64,000 nt of DNA from positions 1-64,000 of the forward strand of contig JAFKKG010000018.1 in the NCBI GenBank assembly GCA_017305715.1, written 5' to 3'. The notes beneath the pieces were generated by a model. The model made no database searches. It was not told where the DNA came from and saw nothing but the letters and a program-made list of their open reading frames with translations. The DNA is from Hyphomicrobiales bacterium. GTDB lineage: Bacteria; Pseudomonadota; Alphaproteobacteria; Rhizobiales; Xanthobacteraceae. Positions 34,084 to 43,747 of the stretch are shown one piece after another. A program made the translations under genes and the position numbers. How positions within the stretch are numbered: the first letter of the stretch is position 1; every line of letters begins with the position of its first letter.

Positions 34084-34997
34084 CCGGTGCGAAGCCTCGG
34101 ATCAAGCAGCGCATTGAGGATGTCGGACAGCAGCGTGAGGCCGATATAGATCGAGGCCAGCACCAGCACCACCGCCTGCACGACGGGAAAATCGTTCTTG
34201 GCAATGCTCTCCCAGCCGAGATAGCCGACGCCATGCAGCGCGAAGACGGTTTCGATGACGATGGAACCGCCGAGCATGAAGCCGAGTTGGACCGCGGCAA
34301 TCGACACGACCGGGATCGCGGCGTTGCGCAGCGCGTGCTTGAAGATGATGCGCGCCCGCGACAGGCCTTTTGCGCGCGCGGTGCGGATATAGTCGGACGC
34401 CATCGCCTCGATCATGCCGGAGCGCGTCAGCCGCGTCAGGGCCGGGATCGCCGTAAAGGCGAGCACAATGCCCGGCATCACGAAATGCTGCCAGGTCCCG
34501 GTGCCCGAGATCGGCAGGATGCCGAGATTGAGACCGAGCACGATCATCAGGATCAGGGCCAGCCAGAAACTCGGGATCGCCTGCCCCACCATCGTGAACA
34601 TGGTGACGCCGCGGTCGATCCAGGTGTTCTCGCGGACCGCCGCCAGAATGCCGAGCGGGATCGAAATGATCAGAGCGAGGCTCAAGCCGGTCAGCCCGAG
34701 CGTCAGCGTGATGGGCAGGCGCCGCGCGATCAGGTTAGCGACGCTGTCCTTGAAGAAGTAGCTCTGGCCGAAATCGCCGACCATGGCGCGACCGACCCAA
34801 CTGAAGAACTGGACATAAAGCGGACGATCGAGGCCGTAAGCCTTGCGGATGATTTCGACGTCGGCCTGCGTCGCGGCAGGGCCGGCAATTGAAATCGCAA
34901 GATCGCCCGACAGCCGCGTCAGCATGAACGCAAGCGTCATCACGGTGAGCGCGACCAGAAGGCCGAGACCGAGACGCCGGGCAATCAGCAGGAGCAT
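34080..34997 (-). CDS. Peptide-type ABC importer permease (DppB)
   Basis: This 305-residue permease opens the importer cluster. It begins MLLLIARRLGLGLLVALTVM, carries the DppB extracytoplasmic loop (VEIIRKAYGLDRPLYVQFFS) and the EAA loop DYIRTARAKGLSRARIIFKH. A 130-bp gap separates it from the amidase gene upstream on the same strand. The transcript may continue from that gene or start in the gap, in which I see no clear promoter. Confidence 0.94.
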   Translation of the reverse strand: MLLLIARRLGLGLLVALTVMTLAFMLTRLSGDLAISIAGPAATQADVEIIRKAYGLDRPLYVQFFSWVGRAMVGDFGQSYFFKDSVANLIARRLPITLTLGLTGLSLALIISIPLGILAAVRENTWIDRGVTMFTMVGQAIPSFWLALILMIVLGLNLGILPISGTGTWQHFVMPGIVLAFTAIPALTRLTRSGMIEAMASDYIRTARAKGLSRARIIFKHALRNAAIPVVSIAAVQLGFMLGGSIVIETVFALHGVGYLGWESIAKNDFPVVQAVVLVLASIYIGLTLLSDILNALLDPRLRTG

Positions 34998-35127
34998 CTA
35001 AAAAGTCCAATAGCAAGACGCAACGAGAGTTTTCAGGTGTCCCCCACCCGAAGCGACCGCACGGTGTCATCAAACCGGCCCTTCGTGCAAGAGCACGGCT
35101 GGTCGCATGCAAGAGCCGGGCCTTTTG

Positions 35128-36540
35128 TCAGGCAATCGGTGGTCGCTTTGAGGCCCACGGCCGCACGGCCTCGAACGCTGCGGACATTTGCAGCACCCCG
35201 AGATCGTCGCAACGCCGGCCGACGATCTGAAGCCCGACCGGCAGGCCGGCGGAAGTGAATCCGCAGGGAACCGACGCCGCCGGATTCTGTGCCAGGTTGA
35301 ACGGATACGAAAATTCCGCCCACGACAACCAGTCCCAGGGATGCTGCGGCCAGTGGTCGGGCTGGAGTTGCGTCGCGGGGAATGCCGCCACCGACACCGC
35401 CGGGGTCAGCAGGAAATCCCAATCCTCGAAGAAATGGTGGATGTCCGCGCAATAAGCTGATTTGACGACCTTCATTTTCAGGTAGTCGGCGAGCGTGATG
35501 TGCAGTCCCGCCTCCATGCAGGCGAGAAAGCCGGGATCCATCCGGTCGCGGAATTCGGGGACGCGATCGGCGTAACGGCTGTAATGCGCCGGCCAGAAAA
35601 AGCGCGCCAGTTCCGGCCCCCTCGGTCCCCAGGGCGTCTTGACCTGTTCGACGCGCCAGCCGAGATCGGTTTCGAACGTCGCCACGGCCTTGCGCACCAG
35701 ATCAGCCACCTCGGGGTCGACGCGGGCATGGCCGAGGTCGGGACTGAACGCGATGCGCGGCATACGCGGCCGGTTGGACAACTGTCCGGTATAGTCGGCT
35801 GCGGGCCCTTCGAGGCTCGACTGGTCGTCGGGATGACGGCCGGCCATCACCTTGAGCATCAGCGCGGCGTCGGCGACGGTGCGCGTCAACGGGCCGAGAT
35901 GCACGGTGTTGTCGCTCGGCGCCATCGGCGATTGCGGCACGCGGCCGTAGGTCGGCTTTAGCCCATAGACGCCGCAGAAATGCGCGGGCATGCGGATCGA
36001 GCCGGCGCCGTCGCTGCCCTGATGCAGCGGGCCATAGCCCGCCGCGGCGCCGACACCCGCGCCGGAAGAAGACGCACCGGCGTTCAGGCCGAGCTTCCAC
36101 GGGTTATGCGTCACACCGGTCAGAGGGCTCTGGCTGACGCCCTTCCAGCCGAATTCAGGCGTGGTGGTCTTGCCGAGAATAATGGCGCCGGCATCGCGCA
36201 GCCGCGCGACCACGACATTATCGACCGACGCGATGTCGCCGCGAAACAAATATGTCCCGCGCTCGAACGGCATGCCGCGCGCGGGTTCGAGATCCTTGAT
36301 GGTCACGGGAACGCCGTGCAGGGGTCCGAGCGAATCCCCCCTGGCGAGCGCACGGTCGGCGCTTTCCGCCGCCTCCATCGCCTCCTGCGCGGCCAGATGC
36401 GAAAAGGCGTTCAGCCTGGGCTCGAGCGTGACGACGCGCTCCAGCACCGTGGATGTGATTTCGACCGAGGACAGCTTTTTGCCGCGGATCGCGGCTACCA
36501 GTTCCGTTGCCGGCGCGAAGCAGAGGTTGACCTTGTCCAT
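35128..36540 (-). CDS. Amidase signature family hydrolase
   Basis: This 470-residue amidase uses the Ser-cisSer-Lys triad: K82 in VTIKDL, the cis-Ser in GASSSGAG (about 157-158), and the nucleophile S181 in GSDGAGSIRMPAHF. GatA-like length and motifs are present, but no gatB or gatC is near, so a catabolic amide hydrolase is more likely. It follows the molybdoenzyme gene after 3 nt, so the two are co-transcribed. A dipeptide-type importer follows it. It could release an acid and an amine or ammonia from an imported amide. Confidence 0.92.
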   Translation of the reverse strand: MDKVNLCFAPATELVAAIRGKKLSSVEITSTVLERVVTLEPRLNAFSHLAAQEAMEAAESADRALARGDSLGPLHGVPVTIKDLEPARGMPFERGTYLFRGDIASVDNVVVARLRDAGAIILGKTTTPEFGWKGVSQSPLTGVTHNPWKLGLNAGASSSGAGVGAAAGYGPLHQGSDGAGSIRMPAHFCGVYGLKPTYGRVPQSPMAPSDNTVHLGPLTRTVADAALMLKVMAGRHPDDQSSLEGPAADYTGQLSNRPRMPRIAFSPDLGHARVDPEVADLVRKAVATFETDLGWRVEQVKTPWGPRGPELARFFWPAHYSRYADRVPEFRDRMDPGFLACMEAGLHITLADYLKMKVVKSAYCADIHHFFEDWDFLLTPAVSVAAFPATQLQPDHWPQHPWDWLSWAEFSYPFNLAQNPAASVPCGFTSAGLPVGLQIVGRRCDDLGVLQMSAAFEAVRPWASKRPPIA

Positions 36541-36543
36541 GGC

Positions 36544-38904
36544 TCAGCTACCGCGATTTGCAGTCGCACTGGACGTCGAAACGACCGGCGGATCGTAGGC
36601 CTGGATCGGCGGCAGATTGCCGGTGAAGCGCTCGACCTGCGTGGTCGTCAATTGCCCGGTGCAGCCCTGCGCCAGCGAGGAGGTGCCGACGTCACGGGTG
36701 AGGACGTTCGGATTGCCATGCACGCACAGCGGGGCATCCTCCTGGGGATCGACAGGGTCGTACCAGGCGCCGGTGGCGAGCTGGATCACACCCTGCCGGA
36801 TGTCCTCGGTGACGCGCACGCCTGCGAGACATGCCCCGCGCTCGTTGAACAGGCGAATGATATCGCCGTCGCTGATCCCGCGCGCGGCGGCATCGGCGGG
36901 ATGCATGCGCGCAACCTCGCGCCCGCGATGCTTGGAAGCCGCGCTGTGGCCGCCGAAATCGAGCTGGCTGTGCAGACGCGTCGCCGGCTGGTTCGAGACC
37001 AGGATCAGTGGCGCTGCCGGCGTCGGCACCTGCACCCGCTCAAGCCAGGCCGGATGACCGGGGCAATCCGGCTCACCAAAGCCCGCGATGGTTTCCGAGA
37101 AAATCTCGAGCTTGCCGCTCGGTGTCGGCAGCCTCGCGCCATCAGGATCTTCGCGGAAACGACGCATCTGCCCGCCATCGTCGGGATGCTGCGGCATGAT
37201 CAGGCCATCGCCTCGCCAGAATTCGTCGAAGCTGGGCGCCGGCAAATTGCGCTCCGCAAGTCCCTTCCTGGTCGGCTCGTACAGATGCTCCAGCCATTGG
37301 CGAACATTGCGGCCTTCGGTGAATTCGGCAGCCTTGCCGAGGCGCGAGGCCAGACCGGAGAAGATCGCGTAATCGTCGCGCGCTTCGCCATAAGGCGGCG
37401 CAATCTGCTGCATCGGCACCAGCATGGGATCATTGGCGCTGGCGCCGATATCCTCGCGCTCCAGCGTCATGGTCGCGGGCAGAACGAAATCGGCATGCCG
37501 GGCGGTGGCGGTCCAACCCAGTTCATGCACCACCAGGGTGTCGACCTGCGCGAAAGCCTTGCGCAGCCGGTTGATGTCCTGGTGATGATGGAAGGGATTG
37601 CCGCCGGCCCAATAGACCAGGCGGATGTCGGGATAGGTCTTGGTCCTGCCGTTGTAGCGATAGGTGCCGCCGGGATTGAGCAGCATGTCGGCGATGCGGG
37701 CGACCGGGATGAATTCGCTCACGCCGTTGCGCGCTTGCGACAAGGTCGGCGTCGGCACGGCGTTGTAGCGGCGCCCGTAATACGCGATGGCGCCGAGCGC
37801 GTAGGCATAACCGCCGCCGGGTAAACCGATCTGTCCGAGGGCTGCGGCCAGCACCGCGCCCATCCAGACCGGCTGCTCGCCATGTTCGGCGCGTTGCAGC
37901 GAATGCGACACCACGATTAGCGCGCGGCGGCCGTGCAGCTTTCTGGCGAGCGCCACGATGGAGCCCGCTGCCACGCCGGTGATGGCGGCAGCCCATGCCG
38001 CGTCCTTGGGCTGGCCGTCCGATTCTCCGAGAACGTAGCGCTCGAACACCGGCCAGCCGACGGTATAGCGATCGAGAAAAGCGCGGTCATGCAGGCCTTC
38101 GACCACCAGCGTGTGCACCAGCGCCAGCATCAGGGCGACATCGGTGCCGGGGATATTGCTGATCCATTGCGAGCGGACTTCGTCAGGCAAATCGCCGCGC
38201 AGCGGGCTGACATGGACGAACTGGCAGCCGCGCGCGACGGCGCGTGCCATGGCGCCGCGCTCGACATGCTTGCTGGTGCCGCCGCCGGCCACCATGCTGT
38301 TCTTCAACGCCATGCCGCCGAAAGCGAGCACGATTTCGCTGTGCGCGGCGACCTGCTCCCAGGACACGTTGCGTTTGGTGAAATCCTCGTAGTCGCCGAT
38401 GATATGCGGCACCACGACGGTGGCGGCTCCCGAACTATAGGAGTTGACCGACTTGACGTAGCCGCCCATAGCGATGTTCAGGAAGCGGTGGACCTGACTC
38501 TGCGCGTGGTGAAAGCGGCCCGCGCTCGACCAGCCGTAGGAGCCGCCGAACACCGCGCCCGGACCATGATTGTCGCGCACCCGGGCGAGTTCGGCGCCGA
38601 GCAGGTCCAGTGCCGCGTCCCAGGACATCGGAACGAACTCATCGCGGCCGCGGCGCGCGTCCGGCCCGCGCTTTCCCTCGAGCCAGCCGCGCCGCACCAT
38701 CGGCTGGGCGACTCGGGCGCGATGGCGCAAGGCGCCCGGAAAATTGTCGATGATCCGGTTCGGATCGGGATCGTCCGGATGCGGCCGGACCTCGAGCCCA
38801 TCGCCCTGCAAGCGCGCCGAAAACACGCCCCAGTGCGAGGAATGCGGCTTGAAAGGGGCGTCGGTTGCGGGAGCGAAAGGGGCTTTTTCGGTCACATCGG
38901 TCAT
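36544..38904 (-). CDS. Molybdopterin oxidoreductase of the DMSO/TMAO/biotin-sulfoxide reductase type
   Basis: This is a 786-residue bis-MGD enzyme. GSYGWSSAGRFHHAQSQVHR and NSYSSGAATVVVPHIIG match the DMSO reductase active-site region, where the serine in YSSG would ligate molybdenum. There is no N-terminal Cys cluster motif, so it should lack a 4Fe-4S centre. No twin-arginine signal is visible, which makes it cytoplasmic like BisC rather than periplasmic like TorA. The molybdopterin-binding C-terminal domain is at about 660-780. It probably reduces an S- or N-oxide. The amidase gene is 3 nt downstream. Confidence 0.92.
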   Translation of the reverse strand: MTDVTEKAPFAPATDAPFKPHSSHWGVFSARLQGDGLEVRPHPDDPDPNRIIDNFPGALRHRARVAQPMVRRGWLEGKRGPDARRGRDEFVPMSWDAALDLLGAELARVRDNHGPGAVFGGSYGWSSAGRFHHAQSQVHRFLNIAMGGYVKSVNSYSSGAATVVVPHIIGDYEDFTKRNVSWEQVAAHSEIVLAFGGMALKNSMVAGGGTSKHVERGAMARAVARGCQFVHVSPLRGDLPDEVRSQWISNIPGTDVALMLALVHTLVVEGLHDRAFLDRYTVGWPVFERYVLGESDGQPKDAAWAAAITGVAAGSIVALARKLHGRRALIVVSHSLQRAEHGEQPVWMGAVLAAALGQIGLPGGGYAYALGAIAYYGRRYNAVPTPTLSQARNGVSEFIPVARIADMLLNPGGTYRYNGRTKTYPDIRLVYWAGGNPFHHHQDINRLRKAFAQVDTLVVHELGWTATARHADFVLPATMTLEREDIGASANDPMLVPMQQIAPPYGEARDDYAIFSGLASRLGKAAEFTEGRNVRQWLEHLYEPTRKGLAERNLPAPSFDEFWRGDGLIMPQHPDDGGQMRRFREDPDGARLPTPSGKLEIFSETIAGFGEPDCPGHPAWLERVQVPTPAAPLILVSNQPATRLHSQLDFGGHSAASKHRGREVARMHPADAAARGISDGDIIRLFNERGACLAGVRVTEDIRQGVIQLATGAWYDPVDPQEDAPLCVHGNPNVLTRDVGTSSLAQGCTGQLTTTQVERFTGNLPPIQAYDPPVVSTSSATANRGS

Positions 38905-39015
38905 TCGCAAGCTCTCGTCGCCAATGGGTGCGCACGCCGGCGCACCTCTGCTACCGGCAGTCTAGACCGATCGGACGCCGATAGTATTGCGAAATTAGGG
39001 AGAGAGGCCCGACCG

Positions 39016-39891
39016 TCAATCGTGAAAGCGAAACAACTCGGCCGGATTGGTCACCAGAATTTTCCGCAGTTCCGCCTCGTCGGGCGCATAACGGTAGAGC
39101 AATTCCAGCAAATCCGCATCGTTGGGCGGTTGCACGACCGAAACCGGATGTGGCCAGTCGCTGGCCCAGACGCAGCGGTCGGGCGCCGCCTCGATATAGG
39201 CGCGGGCGATCGGAATGACGTCATCCCATGGCGGGCCCGCTTTCGAGGTCTTTTCGCCCAGCGACAGCATCACCCAGAAATTTCCTTTCGCGAGCAGGTC
39301 GAGCACCGCGCGCAAATTCGGATCGTCCTTGCCGCGCTTGGGGTCCGGCCGGCCCATGTGATCGATCAGGACCGGCACGTCGAGCGACCGGATCTTGTCG
39401 AGATTGACGGCGATGCCGTCCTTCTCGGGCTGGAACTTGGCGTACCAGCCGAGTTCGCGAATCCGCGCGATGGCGCGTTCGAAGTCCTTGTCCGACAACA
39501 CCGCACCGAGTTCTTTTCGGAAACTGAAGCGCGCGCCGCCGACGCCTGCGGCGTCGAGCCTGGCAAGATAGGAATCATCGGCTTCGGCAAAGACCAGCGC
39601 GTTGGCGCAGGCCTTGTAGTTCGGCCCCATCGCCGCCAGGCCGTCGAGCACCACGGAATGATCGGCGCCATAGGTCGTGGTCTGCACGATGATGCCGCGC
39701 TCGATGCCGAGCGCCTTGTGGACGCGCAATGCCGCTTCCCAGGTCGCCGATGGCATCTGGTAGGCCGCCCCTGCCCGGATCGGATATTTCTCCAGCGGCC
39801 CCAGCACGTGGAACTGGCTGTCGATGCTCTTCGGCGGCGGCAGTTTTGACGGACGGCGCGGGTTAGGATCGAACGGGAGATAATCCGGCAT
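39016..39891 (-). CDS. TIM-barrel amidohydrolase family 2 (PF04909-type)
   Basis: This 291-residue metal-dependent hydrolase resembles 2-pyrone-4,6-dicarboxylate lactonase and related decarboxylases. The family DxHxH motif near the start reads DSQFH (residues 24-28), so Gln26 replaces the first metal His. The later VLIDHMGRPD and CVWASDWPHP, with its conserved Asp, are intact. LigI-type lactonases can work without a bound metal. The ATG giving MPDYLPFDPN fits the family start; the longer frame runs into the RidA gene. It ends the hydratase/FAH/RidA operon. Confidence 0.88.
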   Translation of the reverse strand: MPDYLPFDPNPRRPSKLPPPKSIDSQFHVLGPLEKYPIRAGAAYQMPSATWEAALRVHKALGIERGIIVQTTTYGADHSVVLDGLAAMGPNYKACANALVFAEADDSYLARLDAAGVGGARFSFRKELGAVLSDKDFERAIARIRELGWYAKFQPEKDGIAVNLDKIRSLDVPVLIDHMGRPDPKRGKDDPNLRAVLDLLAKGNFWVMLSLGEKTSKAGPPWDDVIPIARAYIEAAPDRCVWASDWPHPVSVVQPPNDADLLELLYRYAPDEAELRKILVTNPAELFRFHD

Positions 39892-39911
39892 GTGCTTCTC
39901 TCTTTTCGGGC

Positions 39912-40295
39912 TCAGCCGATCACGGCGGTGAAATCGCATTGCACCAGCGCGCCGCCATCCATGTCCATCTGCAGCGCATGGCGGGCGGGACGCGAATGTT
40001 CGTCCGGAAACATCTTCAGCCATTCGACATTGACCGGCGCGCGCTGGGTGCGGTCCTGCAGCCATACCGTCATCTTGATGATGTCGTCGGTGGACCCGCC
40101 GCCGGCTTCGACGATGGCCTTCATGTGGGCGAACATGTTGGCGCACTGGTCCTCGATGCGTTCGGGCATGGCGCCGGTCGCGGGATCGCGGCCGAGGATG
40201 ACGCCGGACATCAGGAGATTGCCGATCCGGGACGCGTTCGGAATCGGATTGGCATGCCTGAACTCGCCGATATGGATGCTCTTGCGTCGCGTCAT
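39912..40295 (-). CDS. RidA/YjgF-family enamine/imine deaminase
   Basis: This is a 127-residue RidA-family protein. The substrate-carboxylate-binding arginine is R105 in SRPARHAL, the same number as in E. coli RidA. PNASRIGNLLMSGVILGRDP is the N-terminal family pattern. Trimeric members hydrolyse reactive enamines or imines. In catabolic operons they often deaminate a ring-cleavage intermediate, so a nitrogen-containing aromatic may be degraded here. It lies between the hydratase and amidohydrolase genes with gaps of 20-23 nt. Confidence 0.9.
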   Translation of the reverse strand: MTRRKSIHIGEFRHANPIPNASRIGNLLMSGVILGRDPATGAMPERIEDQCANMFAHMKAIVEAGGGSTDDIIKMTVWLQDRTQRAPVNVEWLKMFPDEHSRPARHALQMDMDGGALVQCDFTAVIG

Positions 40296-40318
40296 GGGTG
40301 CACCTCTTTCAGATTGAA

Positions 40319-41122
40319 CTAGACGAACTGGCAGGAGACCGAGCCGAACGGCCCGTAATCGGCATGAAACGTATCGCCCCTGCCGATCTCGACCGGACGC
40401 GTAAAGGAACCCGCCAGCACCACTTCGCCCGCGGCCAGATGCTCGTCATGCAGCGCCAGCCGGTTGGCGAGCCACGCCACGCCATTGGCCGGGTGGTTGA
40501 GCACGCCGGCCGCAATCCCGGTCTCCTCGATCTGTCCGTTGCGAAACAGCAAGGCACCGATCCAGCGCAGGTCGGCCTCCAGCGGGCGGAACGGCCGGCC
40601 CCCGACGACCAGCGCGGCGTTGGCCGCATTGTCGGAGATTGTGTCCATGACCTTGCGCGGCGCCTTGGTCACGGGATCGACCCGATGCATGCGGGTTTCC
40701 AGGATTTCCAGCGCCGGCGTGACGTAATCGGTGGCGTTGAGCACGTCGAACAGCGTGCAGTCCGGTCCCTTCAGCGGCGCCTTCAGGACGAACGCCAGTT
40801 CGACCTCGATGCGCGGGGCGTGAAAGCGGTCGAACGGAATCGGCGCGGCATCGGAATAGAACATGTCCGCGAACAGCACGCCGAAATCCGGCTCGGAGAT
40901 CCCCACCGCGTTCTGCATCGCCTTCGACGTCAGGCCGATCTTGTGGCCCTTGATGATCCGCCCGCGGGAAAGCTGCAGCCTGGTCCACGCCCGCTGGATC
41001 GCATAGGCGTCCTCGATCGTCAGCTCCGGATATTCCGACGTGAAAGCTGGGATCAGCGATTTGCTGCGTTCGGCCTCGTCGAGGCGCTGGGCCAGGCGGT
41101 CGATGGTTTGCGGGTCCAGCAT
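40319..41122 (-). CDS. hpaH: 2-oxo-hept-4-ene-1,7-dioate hydratase (HpaH/HpcG type)
   Basis: This 267-residue hydratase closely follows the enterobacterial HpaH pattern along its length: [44 protein letters not shown] with the metal-binding Glu residues, [22 protein letters not shown] and [18 protein letters not shown]. In the homoprotocatechuate meta pathway it adds water to 2-oxohept-4-ene-1,7-dioate. The ring-cleaving dioxygenase, dehydrogenase and aldolase of that pathway are not in the window. It may therefore serve a related substrate. Confidence 0.88.
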   Translation of the reverse strand: MLDPQTIDRLAQRLDEAERSKSLIPAFTSEYPELTIEDAYAIQRAWTRLQLSRGRIIKGHKIGLTSKAMQNAVGISEPDFGVLFADMFYSDAAPIPFDRFHAPRIEVELAFVLKAPLKGPDCTLFDVLNATDYVTPALEILETRMHRVDPVTKAPRKVMDTISDNAANAALVVGGRPFRPLEADLRWIGALLFRNGQIEETGIAAGVLNHPANGVAWLANRLALHDEHLAAGEVVLAGSFTRPVEIGRGDTFHADYGPFGSVSCQFV

Positions 41123-41125
41123 GAT

Positions 41126-41986
41126 CTAGGCTTCCGCGGCAACGGTGTTGCGGAGGATACCGATGCGCGAGGATTCCACCTCGACCACATCGCCGGGTTT
41201 CAGCCAGCGCGGCGGATCGAACCGCGCGCCCGCGCCGGTCGGGGTGCCGGTGGCGATCATGTCGCCCGGCTTCAGGGTCGCGAAGGTCGAGAGATAGGCG
41301 ATCAGGAAATCGAACGGAAACATCAGCCGCTCGGTGGAATCATTCTGGCGCACCTCGCCATTGACGCGGGTGACGATGTCATGCGGCCCGCGCGGATCGC
41401 ATTGGTCTGGTGTGACGATCCACGGCCCGATGCTGCCGGAGCGATCGAAGTTCTTGCCCTGGGTGACGTTGAACTTGCCGTGGTGCAGCCAGTCGCGCAC
41501 GCTGCCTTCGTTGCATAGTGTCATGCCGAAGATGTGGTCGAAGGCGCGCTCGCGCGGAATATGGCGGCCTTCCTTGCCGATCACGATAACGAGTTCGCCC
41601 TCGTAATCCAGCTGCTCGGATATTTTCGGCTTCTCGATCGGCTGGCCGGAGCCGACCACCGACGAGGGATTGCGGACGAACAAGCTCGGATATTTCGGCA
41701 GGTCGGAATTGTCTTTATACTCCGCGTTGCGATCGCGATAGTTGACGCCGATGCACCACAATTTTTCCGGCGCGGGGATTGGCGAAAGCAGCACGAGATC
41801 GTCGAGGGCATGGTCCGGCGCCTGCCCGGCGACGGCGGCGCGTGCGGCCCCGAGGCCATCGCCGGCAATCAAGGCCCGCAAGTCGGGAAACTGCGAACCG
41901 ATCCGTCTGGTCAGATCGACGACACCGCCGGCAATGGCGGCACCGAAGCACGGCCGTCCGTTCGCGTGATAGCTCAGAAGACGCAT
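41126..41986 (-). CDS. Fumarylacetoacetate hydrolase (FAH) family protein
   Basis: This 286-residue FAH-fold enzyme has a small N-terminal region (1-70) and the catalytic domain. Metal ligands are in LDYEGELVIVIGKEGR (about 126-141) and in FGMTLCNEGSVRDW. GTPTGAGARFDPPRWLKPGD is the conserved C-terminal motif. Relatives isomerise or decarboxylate 2-hydroxyhepta-2,4-diene-1,7-dioate, the step just before HpaH, which lies 3 nt downstream. It is likely a pathway partner of the hydratase. Gentisate-type fumarylpyruvate hydrolysis is an alternative. Confidence 0.9.
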   Translation of the reverse strand: MRLLSYHANGRPCFGAAIAGGVVDLTRRIGSQFPDLRALIAGDGLGAARAAVAGQAPDHALDDLVLLSPIPAPEKLWCIGVNYRDRNAEYKDNSDLPKYPSLFVRNPSSVVGSGQPIEKPKISEQLDYEGELVIVIGKEGRHIPRERAFDHIFGMTLCNEGSVRDWLHHGKFNVTQGKNFDRSGSIGPWIVTPDQCDPRGPHDIVTRVNGEVRQNDSTERLMFPFDFLIAYLSTFATLKPGDMIATGTPTGAGARFDPPRWLKPGDVVEVESSRIGILRNTVAAEA

Positions 41987-41996
41987 AGGGCTTCCC

Positions 41997-42614
41997 TCAG
42001 GATTCGGATTTCGAGGTTTGAAACACGGATTTCAACGTGACGATCTCGCCGAGCCGCGCATAGCGCGGACCGCCGATACGGGCGATCGGATCGAGCGCCT
42101 CGGTCTCGATCTTGCCGTTCTGCAACAGCCCGTCGCGGCAATGGAACACCAGCACTTCGCCGACGATCAGCCGGCTGCGGGTCTCGCCGAACTCGAGGCA
42201 TTGCCGGAACCGGCACTCCATCGCGATCGGCGCCGCGGCAAGGCGCGGCACCTTGATACGTTCGCTCGGCAGCGTCTCGAGCTGCAACTGCTCGACCTCG
42301 CTCACATCGGGCGGGTGCTCGGTCGAGCTTTCATGCACCGCCGTCATCAGGCTGGAATCGGCGATGTGGACCACATATTCCTCATTGTTGAGGATGTTGT
42401 GCGCAGTGTCCTTGTAGATCCCGGCCTTGCGGCCGACGCTGATCGCCAGCATCGGCGGTTTCGGCGAGACAAAGGTGAAGGCGCTGAACGGCGCCAGATT
42501 GACGGTGCCGCCGCCCGACAGGCTTGTGACCCAGGCGATCGGACGCGGCACCACGATGCCGGTGATCAGCCGGTAGGCCCGCTCGGCATCGAGGTCTGAC
42601 GGATCGATCCGCAT
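41997..42614 (-). CDS. Flavin reductase-like FMN-binding split-barrel protein
   Basis: This is a 205-residue protein of the DIM6/flavin-reductase group: RLITGIVVPRPIAWVTSLSG opens it, AFTFVSPKPPMLAISVG follows, and ECRFRQCLEFGE and GEVLVFHCRDG come later. It may supply reduced flavin or act as an oxidase or reductase itself, but no oxygenase partner is in this operon. It is placed between the Bug receptor and FAH genes with gaps of 6 and 10 nt. Confidence 0.87.
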   Translation of the reverse strand: MRIDPSDLDAERAYRLITGIVVPRPIAWVTSLSGGGTVNLAPFSAFTFVSPKPPMLAISVGRKAGIYKDTAHNILNNEEYVVHIADSSLMTAVHESSTEHPPDVSEVEQLQLETLPSERIKVPRLAAAPIAMECRFRQCLEFGETRSRLIVGEVLVFHCRDGLLQNGKIETEALDPIARIGGPRYARLGEIVTLKSVFQTSKSES

Positions 42615-42620
42615 GGTGCT

Positions 42621-43598
42621 TCAATCGCTCTTGATATTCGCCTTGCGGACAACGGGAATCCATTTGGCGTCCTCGGCGGTGAGATAGGCCGTGAACTCCG
42701 CCGGCGTCATCGTGATGGCCTCCGCGCCGAGCGCATTGAACTTCTCGACGACCGCGGGATCCTTGAGGATCGTCGCCATCGTGTCGTGCAGCCTGCTCAC
42801 GATCTCGGCCGGCGTACCCGTTGGCGCGAACAGGCCGGTAAAGGTCTGGCCGTCGAATTCCTTGTAGCCGAGTTCGGCGAAAGTCGGCACCTCGGGTATC
42901 CACGAGGCGCGGTGACTGCCGGTGACGGCGAGCGCGCGCACATTGCCGTTCTTGATGAAGGGCAGGCCGACCGAGATCTGGTCGAAGGCGAATTGCACCT
43001 GGCCACCGATCAGATCGTTGATCGCGGGCGCGTTGCCGCGGTAATGCGCCGTCACCCATTGCAGGCCGAGCGTCGATTGCACGAGTTCGCTGAGCAGATG
43101 ATTGGTGGTGCCGGCGCCCGGCGAGGCCATCGTCAGCTTGCCGGGCTCGCGGCGTGCGAGATCGAAAAACTCCTTCAAGTCCTTTGCCGCGACCGACGGA
43201 TGCACTTCGAGCACCAAAGGCGTCATCGAGATCGAGGTGATGGGAAGGAAGTCCCGCTTCCAATTGTAGGCGTCGCGCTTGGCGATTTCCGGGGCGAACA
43301 GCACCGGCCCGTTGGCGCCGACGAACAGGGTGTAGCCGTCGGGCGTGGATTTCGCGAATGCCTCGCCGGCAATCAGGCCGCCGGCACCGGCCTTGTTTTC
43401 CACGATGAATGGCTGGCCCAGCGCCGTCTGAAGCTTGTCGGCGATGATGCGCGCCGCGCCGTCGACATTGCCGCCGGCCGGATAGGGCACGATGAGCTTC
43501 ACCGATCGCGCCGGCCATTGCTGGGCGCCGGCCGGAATGCTCGACAGGGCCGTGAGCAATGCCGTGACCGCGACACCTGCGATAGCCAACAATTTCAT
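42621..43598 (-). CDS. Bug-family (TctC-like) periplasmic solute-binding protein
   Basis: This 325-residue receptor has a signal peptide to about residue 25 (SIPAGAQQ), the mature start RSVKLIVPYPAGGNVDG and ENKAGAGGLIAGEAFA. GGGAGG lies just before the ATG, which settles the start; the longer frame is spurious. It is the first gene of the FAH/hydratase/RidA/amidohydrolase operon and is divergent from the IclR gene. It probably captures the acid degraded by that operon. Confidence 0.92.
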   Translation of the reverse strand: MKLLAIAGVAVTALLTALSSIPAGAQQWPARSVKLIVPYPAGGNVDGAARIIADKLQTALGQPFIVENKAGAGGLIAGEAFAKSTPDGYTLFVGANGPVLFAPEIAKRDAYNWKRDFLPITSISMTPLVLEVHPSVAAKDLKEFFDLARREPGKLTMASPGAGTTNHLLSELVQSTLGLQWVTAHYRGNAPAINDLIGGQVQFAFDQISVGLPFIKNGNVRALAVTGSHRASWIPEVPTFAELGYKEFDGQTFTGLFAPTGTPAEIVSRLHDTMATILKDPAVVEKFNALGAEAITMTPAEFTAYLTAEDAKWIPVVRKANIKSD

Positions 43599-43747
43599 TC
43601 CATCCTCCCGAAAGGCCTGAGCAGCTGGAGCCATCCGCCGCTCTCGTTGTTGTGAGGCGAGCCGCGGCTCGCCTGGCGCCATTTGCATGGGGCCAGCGAT
43701 CCGATCTTGCTCTCCGGCCTTCCCATGTCGATGGAATTGTGATGTTT

